NCBI GenBank assembly: GCA_964571845.1
Contig: CAZNDM010000115.1
Location: 1-23,749, forward strand
Length of the DNA stretch: 23,749 nucleotides
Direction of reading: 5' to 3'
Origin: WFZT01 sp964571845
GTDB lineage: Bacteria > Hydrothermota > Hydrothermia > B15-G9 > WFZT01
Position 1 is the stretch's first letter. Every line of letters starts with the position of its first letter. Positions 6,951-14,506 of this stretch are shown piece after piece. The notes below the pieces were generated by a model. It worked only from the letters and a program-made list of their open reading frames with translations. It was not told the DNA's origin and did no database searches. Both the position numbers and the translations under genes were made by a program.

Positions 6951-9900
6951 TTGAAAAAAATCCTTGTTTTCCTGTTTTTTGCCTTTACGCTCGCTGCGGA
7001 TCCTCTCTATCTTGAAGTCCTTCGCAGTGCAGGTCTGCGTGACTCTGTTTACATCGATCCCGAGACAGATTTTGTTTTCGAAAGTAGATACATCGGGAAA
7101 TCCCGTTACGGTCCTGTTTACATCTCTCCTCTTTCAAACTACCTTGAGGAGCGATTACAGGACGCTGTACTGAGTTCCATTTACACCAAGCTCAGCAGGC
7201 TGTCCGGAAGAGGTTCAAAATCCACAAGTCATGGACTCATACCGGATATCGAAATACCCATTAAATTCCCCAAAGGCTTAAGTTTCATAGGCGAAGGAGG
7301 AAAATTGCAGATAGAAGGACAGCAAAAAATTACGCTCGGTGGAACAAGCAACTACACAACAGGTGTGCCGAGCTCAGAAATTGCGCGCTCATCTCATTTC
7401 CCTCAGTTGACTATGAACCAGGAACTTAATGTGAGACTCAAAGGTACCATTGGGCAGAAAATAAAGGTCGAGATTGATCACGATTCGAGAAGGGAAAACA
7501 GGTTAAAGAACAAGGTAATCCTCAAATACGAAGGGGACGAGGACGACATAGTGAAGTTAATCGAAGCCGGGGACACCCGACTCGGACTTCAGGGATCAGA
7601 GCTCGTTAACTTTCCCGGAGGTGTGAAGCAGGGACTCTTTGGAATAAAGACCGTTTTCCAGCTCGGGGGACTTTCAGCCACCTTTGTTGCGACAAGGGAA
7701 CAGGGCGAGTCGCAGGCAAAGACTTTCAGATCCAGCGCTGCAATGGAATCAACCACAATTTATGCGGTCAATTACATAAAGCACAGGTTTTTCTATGTTT
7801 ATGACCCCGACGGTATCGTCCACATAAGGGTCTTTCTCGATGATGACGATCAGACCAACGATGCCCAGCAGGGAGCTGTTTCAGGCGTCATGTATTTCTA
7901 CCCCACAGGCAGTTATTCTCCGGATTTCTCCATTGATAGTGTGAGTGGTAAGTTTTTCGAGCTGAGAGAGGGCCAGGATTTCCGTTACAATCCGGCGACA
8001 CGCCTGCTCGTCCTTAACAGGCCACTTTCAGACGGTGAGAAGCTCGGCATTTATTATCAGACTTCCAGTGGAAATACTGTTGGGAATCTACAGGATACAT
8101 CAAGAATTGTTCTGAAAATGATCAAGCCCCCTTTGATATTCTTCCCCGGGGATTCACTTGATCCACATCCTGTTACACACGAAGACTCAGCTTATCTTGA
8201 GATCTGGAACTACGAGCTAAGGAATTACTACAGTTTAAATGCGGCGAATATTTCGGCTGACCAGCTTACGCTGATTATCTACAAGGATTCGTCAGGCGTA
8301 CTGAAAATGGCTGAAAACGGCAAAACCTATCTTCAACTTCTCGGACTGGATGCCAATGGCGACGGCAAAGTTGACAGGGTTACGAACAGAGGATTCACGA
8401 TTCTTGATGAAGAAAATGGGATCCTCGCCTTCCCCAACCCTTTCCCGTTTGCGGACACAGTGTTAAGTGAGCCTGATTCGTCTTTTTACTGGAAACCACG
8501 GGTTTCTCCCGAGGATGGTAAAAAGTATGTCATTGTCGTTAAAATGGCGCGGGCGGTCAAAACATACCACCTTGGTTTTGATGTCATTGAAGGAAGTGAA
8601 GTTGTTACTGTCAATGGCCAGAGGCTGCAGAGAGGCAGGGACTATACCATTGATTACAGCCTTGGATATTTGACGATAACGAATTCCTCGGTTCTCACCC
8701 CGGGTGCGGACATAGAAATTTCCTACGAGATAGCGCCCCTTTTTGCAATAAAGCAAAGATCACTCTGGGGAGCGAGGTTCAAATACACACTGGGACAGCA
8801 TTTTTACATAGGCTCCACATGGCTTGGAAGGAGTGAATCTTCTCCTGAGAGGAAGCCCCGTCTCGGTGAGGAACCACTGAAAAACTTTCTCGGTGGGATT
8901 GACTTCAACCTCGACTTTGAATTTATGTTTCTTTCAAAACTTCTGAATCTTCTGCCCTTCATCAATGTAGATAGACCATCGAAATTCCAGTGGAGCGGTG
9001 AATACGCAGTATCGTTTCCCAATCCGAACACCCTGGGTAAGGCTTATCTCGACGATATGGAAAGCATCAGGGACGCTACTGATTTCCCCATCAATAGATC
9101 TTATTACATCTATGGTAGCCAGCCTCTCCTCAATACAGCGGGTGGAGAGGTACCGGCGGATACGGCAAAACTCGTTGACAGACTGGTATGGGCTTCTCCG
9201 GGCGACCTTGTAAGAAAGGGTGAGGTTTACCCGAATCTCTCTGATGAGACCCGTGATGAGCTTATGTATGTTCTCATGATTATGCCACAGGTGGACAACC
9301 CGGGGACTGATACCCTCTGGGCAAGCCTGAATACACTGATTTCCAAAGATGCGGAAGATTTTGAGAAAAAAGAGTATCTCGAGATTATCGTAAAAGGTGA
9401 TGGTCTCAAGCTCCACATTGATTTTGGGAAAAATATATCCGAAAACTCCATCTGGCGTGACCGCGCAGGTAGAATCAGGAGCTTTTCACCTGATACCATT
9501 GCAGATGAGGATCTTAACGGCGATGGAATTTTTGACGCCGACTCAGAAGATGTTGGACTTGACCGCTACAAAGGTGATGACAATGCCTGGAATCCATCAT
9601 CACTTGATGATGGAATTGACGATTATTACTACAATCCTGACAACCCGCATGATTACTCAAAGGTAAACGGTACGGAGGGCAACAGAAAAAGGGACTCCGA
9701 AGATCTTGATCTGGACGGTGTCCTCAATGTGTCCAACGACTACTTTGAATACACGATTGACCTCGACGATACCACATTTCTTAACCGCTACGGGTTTGAA
9801 TACAATGGCTGGAAACATTACAGTATCCCCCTGCGAGACATTGATGTCCTTAAAACCTTTGGAAATCCGAGCTGGCGTTTCGTAAAATACGCAAGGATAT

Positions 9901-12476
9901 GGATTGATGGGATTACGCGGACGGACACACTGATGATTGCATCAATTTCCGTGGTAGGTACCAAGTGGGAAAACAAAGGCGTGTTTTCAGCTGATTCCAC
10001 ACCGGTTGATTCGTCCGAGGTCCTGAAAGTCGGAACAGTTGACAACAAGACAAATCCCTATTACACACCCCCGCCTTGGGTGGAGATTGAAAGGGATCAG
10101 AGGGGCAGAGAACTAAAAGAAGGGTCTCTATCTCTCCAGTACTCTGGTTTGCTCCCCAATCATTACGGACTCACGAGGCGGATCCTTTACCAGGAAGAGG
10201 ACTTTCTGACATACAAAAAAATAGAATTTTCTGTAAAAGTCAAGCCCGGCACCCCCTTACCCTATCCGGAAGTTTTTGTCAGATTCGGTGATACAATGAA
10301 CTTCTACGAGTACAACTTTCAGATACCTGATGATGAATGGCACAGGGTTGTAATAGACATTGACAGCCTCACTCAGTTTAAACTCGGTTACATAAGGAGG
10401 AATCCGGCTGACACGAGCTATCACCGTGTGGGTGCCTACGGAGTCAAAGGCAACCCCACATTTGGACGCGTAAAAGTTTACATGATAGGTATCCGAAATG
10501 TATCAAACACTCCCATGTCAGGCACTGTCTGGGTGGACGACATCGTGCTTACGGATCCAATAAGAGAGAGAGGTTCAGCTGTCTCCACAAAACTCAGGCT
10601 GAGCCTTGCAGACTTCACTTCTCTGAGTCTGAATTATTCGAGGGAAGAGGATAACTTTATGAAGCTCATGGATACACGGAGGACCCGTGGACAGGTGGAA
10701 TCCTTCTCCTTCAATCTACAGTCCCATCTTCACAAGCTCTTCCCCAGACAGCTGGGTTTGAACATCCCCATCACATTCACTTATTCGTGGAATAGATCCC
10801 TGCCGAAGTACGAAACCAACACAGATATTCTCCTCTCCGAGGATCAGAAAAAAAACGAGCAGAGCTTTTCGTACTCCAAATATCTGCAAGCCTCTTTTTC
10901 TAAATCTGGCTCAAGATTTTTCCTCCTTAAATACCTCGTTGATCCCGTAAGCCTGTCTTTTACAAGTCGTGTTACTTCAAGGAAGTCTCCCACTCTGATA
11001 GATTCAACTGATAACCTTACGATTACGGGTAACTATGAGCTCTCAATTCCAAAATCTCTGGGGTTCAAACTGTTGGGGACAAAACTCAATTTCCTGCCGT
11101 CTTCATTTAAGTTGAGCGCCGGTTACGGTAGATCCTTCTCAAGGAGATTTGACATAAAAACACTGACCATTACGAAGAATCTTTCTCGCACTCTGAACTT
11201 TGGAACACAGACATCGTATTCTCCTTTCAGGAATTTTAGAATAGGTTACAACAGAAACCTCACATTTGACATGAACTGGAAATCACCCAGATGGTATGGA
11301 ACCGAGACGCACTTTGAGGAAGGGCAAAATATCTCTTACACCCTGAATCTGATAAAGGGATTTGCCCCCACAATCTCCTACTCAGGCAACTATCGGGAGG
11401 ATCACTCAAAAGACATACAGATTGAGAATGCACCCGATCTGAGAAACGCCGCCTTTAACAACGAAATCAGGGTTTCAGCAAGTATTCCTGTGAGCGAGGC
11501 ACTGCGGAAAATTGCATCACTCAGAGACGAATCAAAAGACAGGGATCTCGTGAATGCTGGTCCCGTCCATTACATCCTTTACACGCTTGAAAAATTGTCA
11601 AGGGTGATTGCCTCTCCGAATCTCTCCTACAGGAATTCCTTCAACTTGCAGAAATACTTCATGCTGGCAAGGCCTGAGATGCCTTACAGGCTTGGATTTG
11701 CACGCAATTTTCAGGTTCCTTCTTATGATTCTACGAGGGATACGAGGACGAGTACGAATTCCTACAATCTCGATGGCTCCCTGACAATACCATTTTTGAA
11801 TTTAAACTACAGCCTGGACTACAGGTATTCAGAAAACCGTCAATACGGAAGCGCCAATTATACCAAGGGCTACACCCTGCCGCGTATCCAGCTCACATTT
11901 TCCACTCTTTCAAAGCTTCTTGGCAGGTTCGGCGATAAGTTCAGCGCCGTTACACTGACTTCAGGAATAACCAGAACATTGACAGAAAACGGTAACTTGA
12001 TGCTCAATAAAGTTACAAGCAAAACATCGGAGTTGAACCTCTCGCCAAATCTCACGGTGGTTCTGAGGAACGGTCTCCAAACAACTTTCCAGTACACGAG
12101 GAATACCTCAAGGACGGAGTATTTCGACCTCCTGTCAACACCTCTTACATCTGTCAGGACTGACCTGAGCATTAATTCTTCCTACACATTTTCAAGGCCG
12201 GGCGGTTACACGATAAATCTGCCGGGTAATCGCGTTATCCGTATCAAGAGCAGACTCAATTTAAACATGATGATAAGGTATTCTCACAACACCCAGAAGA
12301 GGAAAACTGTGATAAGTGACATGGTAACCAAGAGTTTTTCACTCACAGGAAGTTATGAGTTTGCAAGGAATATCCTCGGCTCACTACAGATATACTATTC
12401 TTCAAACGGAAACAGGCTGACGGGCAGAACAAACCACAGTATATCCCTGAATGCGACTGCTCAATTTAATTTCTGA
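6951..12476 (+). CDS. sprA: SprA-family giant outer-membrane beta-barrel protein (T9SS/gliding translocon type)
   Basis: The 1841-residue protein (TTG start) begins with a signal peptide (MKKILVFLFFAFTLAADP). SprA in Bacteroidota forms the very large outer-membrane barrel through which type IX secretion substrates pass. Family hallmarks seen here: a DHDSRRENR segment (about 177-185), IEAGDTRLGL (about 204-213) followed by GLFGIKT, a GEYAVSFPNPN stretch and AYLDDMES (around 701) matching the YIDDFEG block of SprA. Acidic EF-hand-like loops occur at 467-475 (DANGDGKVD), 854-862 (DLNGDGIFD) and 918-926 (DLDLDGVLN). The C-terminal third is alternating polar/aromatic beta-strand sequence ending in Phe (ATAQFNF). 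It is shorter than the roughly 2400 residues known for Flavobacterium SprA. The last 26 nt overlap the ComEA-like gene. No other type IX gene is in the window, so a secretion role is inferred by family only. Confidence 0.87.
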   Translation: MKKILVFLFFAFTLAADPLYLEVLRSAGLRDSVYIDPETDFVFESRYIGKSRYGPVYISPLSNYLEERLQDAVLSSIYTKLSRLSGRGSKSTSHGLIPDIEIPIKFPKGLSFIGEGGKLQIEGQQKITLGGTSNYTTGVPSSEIARSSHFPQLTMNQELNVRLKGTIGQKIKVEIDHDSRRENRLKNKVILKYEGDEDDIVKLIEAGDTRLGLQGSELVNFPGGVKQGLFGIKTVFQLGGLSATFVATREQGESQAKTFRSSAAMESTTIYAVNYIKHRFFYVYDPDGIVHIRVFLDDDDQTNDAQQGAVSGVMYFYPTGSYSPDFSIDSVSGKFFELREGQDFRYNPATRLLVLNRPLSDGEKLGIYYQTSSGNTVGNLQDTSRIVLKMIKPPLIFFPGDSLDPHPVTHEDSAYLEIWNYELRNYYSLNAANISADQLTLIIYKDSSGVLKMAENGKTYLQLLGLDANGDGKVDRVTNRGFTILDEENGILAFPNPFPFADTVLSEPDSSFYWKPRVSPEDGKKYVIVVKMARAVKTYHLGFDVIEGSEVVTVNGQRLQRGRDYTIDYSLGYLTITNSSVLTPGADIEISYEIAPLFAIKQRSLWGARFKYTLGQHFYIGSTWLGRSESSPERKPRLGEEPLKNFLGGIDFNLDFEFMFLSKLLNLLPFINVDRPSKFQWSGEYAVSFPNPNTLGKAYLDDMESIRDATDFPINRSYYIYGSQPLLNTAGGEVPADTAKLVDRLVWASPGDLVRKGEVYPNLSDETRDELMYVLMIMPQVDNPGTDTLWASLNTLISKDAEDFEKKEYLEIIVKGDGLKLHIDFGKNISENSIWRDRAGRIRSFSPDTIADEDLNGDGIFDADSEDVGLDRYKGDDNAWNPSSLDDGIDDYYYNPDNPHDYSKVNGTEGNRKRDSEDLDLDGVLNVSNDYFEYTIDLDDTTFLNRYGFEYNGWKHYSIPLRDIDVLKTFGNPSWRFVKYARIWIDGITRTDTLMIASISVVGTKWENKGVFSADSTPVDSSEVLKVGTVDNKTNPYYTPPPWVEIERDQRGRELKEGSLSLQYSGLLPNHYGLTRRILYQEEDFLTYKKIEFSVKVKPGTPLPYPEVFVRFGDTMNFYEYNFQIPDDEWHRVVIDIDSLTQFKLGYIRRNPADTSYHRVGAYGVKGNPTFGRVKVYMIGIRNVSNTPMSGTVWVDDIVLTDPIRERGSAVSTKLRLSLADFTSLSLNYSREEDNFMKLMDTRRTRGQVESFSFNLQSHLHKLFPRQLGLNIPITFTYSWNRSLPKYETNTDILLSEDQKKNEQSFSYSKYLQASFSKSGSRFFLLKYLVDPVSLSFTSRVTSRKSPTLIDSTDNLTITGNYELSIPKSLGFKLLGTKLNFLPSSFKLSAGYGRSFSRRFDIKTLTITKNLSRTLNFGTQTSYSPFRNFRIGYNRNLTFDMNWKSPRWYGTETHFEEGQNISYTLNLIKGFAPTISYSGNYREDHSKDIQIENAPDLRNAAFNNEIRVSASIPVSEALRKIASLRDESKDRDLVNAGPVHYILYTLEKLSRVIASPNLSYRNSFNLQKYFMLARPEMPYRLGFARNFQVPSYDSTRDTRTSTNSYNLDGSLTIPFLNLNYSLDYRYSENRQYGSANYTKGYTLPRIQLTFSTLSKLLGRFGDKFSAVTLTSGITRTLTENGNLMLNKVTSKTSELNLSPNLTVVLRNGLQTTFQYTRNTSRTEYFDLLSTPLTSVRTDLSINSSYTFSRPGGYTINLPGNRVIRIKSRLNLNMMIRYSHNTQKRKTVISDMVTKSFSLTGSYEFARNILGSLQIYYSSNGNRLTGRTNHSISLNATAQFNF

Positions 12477-12777
12477 TAACCTCACTTCTTTTGAAAAGAA
12501 GGCACTTACTTTTTTGCTGGTCTCTTTTTTGGTCGGAAGCATTATTGAACTTTCTGGCACTCGACATCATGGCGAGCAGAGAAGAGTTGATCTCAACAGC
12601 GCCTCTCTCGAAGAGCTTTCTGCTGTGCCTGGAGTTGGTGAAAAGACCGCACAAAAAATACTGAGATTCAGGGAAAAACAGGGACGCATCAGCAATCTGG
12701 ACGAAATTGAAGATGTTGTTGGAAAGAAAAAATTCAAAAAGATCAGGAGATACCTTACCGTTGAGGGACAGAATTGA
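12451..12777 (+). CDS. Membrane-anchored helix-hairpin-helix protein, ComEA-like
   Basis: A 108-residue protein with one membrane segment (about 17-34, ALTFLLVSFLVGSIIELSG) and a C-terminal double helix-hairpin-helix DNA-binding domain (46-102). That domain carries VDLNSASLEELSAVPGVGEK, then a second hairpin (NLDEIEDVVGKKKFKKI). This is the layout of ComEA, the periplasmic DNA receptor for natural transformation, and of smaller ComEA-like proteins of unknown role. The ATG lies 26 nt inside sprA with no clear ribosome site, so translation probably depends on termination of sprA; a start slightly downstream is possible. It overlaps the next gene. No comEC or pilus genes are in view, so DNA uptake is not established. 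The domain call is firm, the function not. Confidence 0.82.
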   Translation: MRLLNLISDNLTSFEKKALTFLLVSFLVGSIIELSGTRHHGEQRRVDLNSASLEELSAVPGVGEKTAQKILRFREKQGRISNLDEIEDVVGKKKFKKIRRYLTVEGQN

Positions 12778-13366
12778 GGCTGGTATCCTGAAGAATCTTT
12801 TTTTCTTCTGGTCAAATACCGTTCCGTGCAGGGTCTATGGAAAGATTTTCTACGACGAACCTGTGATTTATGTTTTCTGGCACTGTAAAATGTTTGGCTT
12901 AATTAAACTGATGAGGAGAAGGGGAATATATGTGCTTGCGTCAAAACACAGAGATGGAGAGAAGATTGTTCAGATTGTGAAAAACTATGGCTACAGATTT
13001 GTTCGTGGCTCAACCTCCCGTGGTGGAATTAGTGCGTTAAAAGAGATAGTGAGACTTTTGAGAAGTGGCAAACAGATAGCCTTCACACCTGATGGTCCTC
13101 GTGGACCGAGATGGAAATTCCAGGAAGGTGCGTTTTTTGCATCAAAAATCACTGGCATTCCACTCGTCTTTGTAGGTGTGGGATACAGCAGAAAAATCGT
13201 GCTTCCGACATGGGATCTATTCGAGATACCTTTACCTTTCTCCAGGTGTGTGGTATATTCATCTCTTCCTTACAGGTTAAAGGAAGGGGACACTGTTCAA
13301 AAGATGGAAGAGCTTCTTACACAGTACACACTCAGGGCTGAGGCTATTGCAAATGGTAAAATTTGA
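12761..13366 (+). CDS. DUF374 lysophospholipid acyltransferase-like protein
   Basis: I chose TTG 12761 (201 residues) because AGGAG lies 11 nt upstream (12745-12749); the alternative ATG at 12707 has no ribosome site and overlaps the previous gene by 71 nt. The protein matches DUF374, a branch of the LPLAT acyltransferase superfamily: a hydrophobic N-terminus (KNLFFFW), VFWH with His41, ASKHRDGEKI (61-69), RGSTSRGG (82-89) and the signature TPDGPRGPRW (109-118). It probably acts at the inner membrane on a lipid or lipid A-like acceptor; the substrate is unknown. In many Gram-negative bacteria DUF374 genes sit near lipopolysaccharide genes, but here the neighbours are a ComEA-like gene and holB. 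The end overlaps holB by 14 nt. Confidence 0.85.
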   Translation: MRDRIEAGILKNLFFFWSNTVPCRVYGKIFYDEPVIYVFWHCKMFGLIKLMRRRGIYVLASKHRDGEKIVQIVKNYGYRFVRGSTSRGGISALKEIVRLLRSGKQIAFTPDGPRGPRWKFQEGAFFASKITGIPLVFVGVGYSRKIVLPTWDLFEIPLPFSRCVVYSSLPYRLKEGDTVQKMEELLTQYTLRAEAIANGKI

Positions 13367-14369
13367 CACGATTATAGGACATAACAGGATAAAAAATTAC
13401 TTCTCAAAGATAATCGAGGAAGACACACTCGCCCCCACATACCTTTTTTACGGTCCTGAAGGTGTGGGTAAGTCCTCTTTTGCTCTGGAGATAGCTAAAG
13501 CTTATAACTGCGAGGCAGAAGAAAAGCCGTGTAACGAATGTCCTTCGTGCAAAAAGTTTTCAAAACTTATACATCCTGATCTTCTGGTAATTTACCCATC
13601 AAAGCCGGAGAACCTAAGAAATCTTGCAATAGAGCAGGGGAAGCTGAAGCCGGATGAGTTTGATCCAACAAAGAACATAACCATTGATCAGGTGAGGGAG
13701 CTTCAGACAGAACTCACCCGTCCGCCTTTCATGGCGAAAAAGAGATTTGTCCTCTTTCTGTACGCAGATTGTCTGAACATTGAAGCACAGAACGCTCTTT
13801 TGAAAACCCTTGAAGAGCCACCTGAAAATTCTGTCTTTTTCTTGATAACATCAAACATAGGGAAGATTTTGCCGACCATAAGGTCTCGTAGCCGTCTCAT
13901 AAAATTTTCGGGCTTGAAATTTGAAGAGTTTAAAACCTATCCGTTTAAAACGACATACCCTGTTTCCTTGCTATACAGACTATCCGAAGGTAGCATAGGC
14001 AGAGCTTTGAAATTACTTGAAACGGAATTTTTACCTGTGAGGATAGACATTCTCAACACACTTGCCGAAAGGGACCCTGACGGTTTTGTCAACATCCTGA
14101 GAACGAGGATTTTAAATCGGGATGATGCCCAGGATTTTTTAAAAATGTACATGACGATCACCCGCGACTTACTTCTTGTAAAAACTGGCTGCGAAAATCT
14201 AATTTCGAATATAGACCTGAAAACATTGATAAAGACGACGGCTCGAAAGTTATCGTACAGACAGATTGAGGATCTTATATCCGCGGGATATCAGGCAGAA
14301 AACTATCTATCGAGATACCTGAATCTTGAGAGCATTTTTACAATTCTCGCCGGAAATTTCGCATTTTAA
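13353..14369 (+). CDS. holB: DNA polymerase III delta' subunit (clamp-loader ATPase)
   Basis: A 338-residue AAA+ protein of the clamp loader, which opens and loads the sliding clamp on DNA. I start at ATG 13353 (TGAGG 9 nt upstream) rather than the TTG two codons earlier. Visible features: IIGHNRIKNYF at the N-terminus, Walker A GPEGVGKSS (about 34-42), a four-cysteine zinc module (Cys53, Cys60, Cys63, Cys66), the sensor region NALLKTLEEPPENSVFFLIT, and RSRS at 177-180 where most family members have SRC; the arginine is kept. The retained Walker A means it may still bind ATP, unlike E. coli delta'. The C-terminal collar domain is of normal length. It is the last gene before a promoter-bearing gap, and overlaps the DUF374 gene upstream. 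Confidence 0.93.
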   Translation: MVKFDTIIGHNRIKNYFSKIIEEDTLAPTYLFYGPEGVGKSSFALEIAKAYNCEAEEKPCNECPSCKKFSKLIHPDLLVIYPSKPENLRNLAIEQGKLKPDEFDPTKNITIDQVRELQTELTRPPFMAKKRFVLFLYADCLNIEAQNALLKTLEEPPENSVFFLITSNIGKILPTIRSRSRLIKFSGLKFEEFKTYPFKTTYPVSLLYRLSEGSIGRALKLLETEFLPVRIDILNTLAERDPDGFVNILRTRILNRDDAQDFLKMYMTITRDLLLVKTGCENLISNIDLKTLIKTTARKLSYRQIEDLISAGYQAENYLSRYLNLESIFTILAGNFAF

Positions 14370-14479
14370 AAACAAAAAACTTTGTTTCTGGATCTAAATC
14401 CAAAAATACATCTCGATTTTGTGTTTAAAAGTCGTGAAAACAGAGGTATGTAAAACTTTTAATTTTGTTCATTCTGGTT

Positions 14480-14500
14480 TATAATTAGCGGTCTGGGAGG
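14480..14500 (+). promoter_or_regulatory. -10 box and ribosome-binding site of the gyrA operon
   Basis: In the 137-bp gap after holB a perfect TATAAT lies at 14480-14485, with only a poor -35 upstream (around 14456-14462, T-rich). GGGAGG at 14495-14500 stands 6 nt before the gyrA ATG. If this is the promoter the leader is very short, about 15 nt. The gap has no GC-rich hairpin with a T-run, so read-through from holB is possible. Confidence 0.5.
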
Positions 14501-14506
14501 AAGAAT

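Noticed and set aside
8463..9499. Several long antisense open frames inside sprA
   Set aside because: They have no homology I recognise, no ribosome sites and low-quality composition; sprA explains the region.
14370..14420. Intrinsic terminator after holB
   Set aside because: The inverted repeat AAACAAA/TTTGTTT is A/T-only and weak, and no T-run follows a GC stem.
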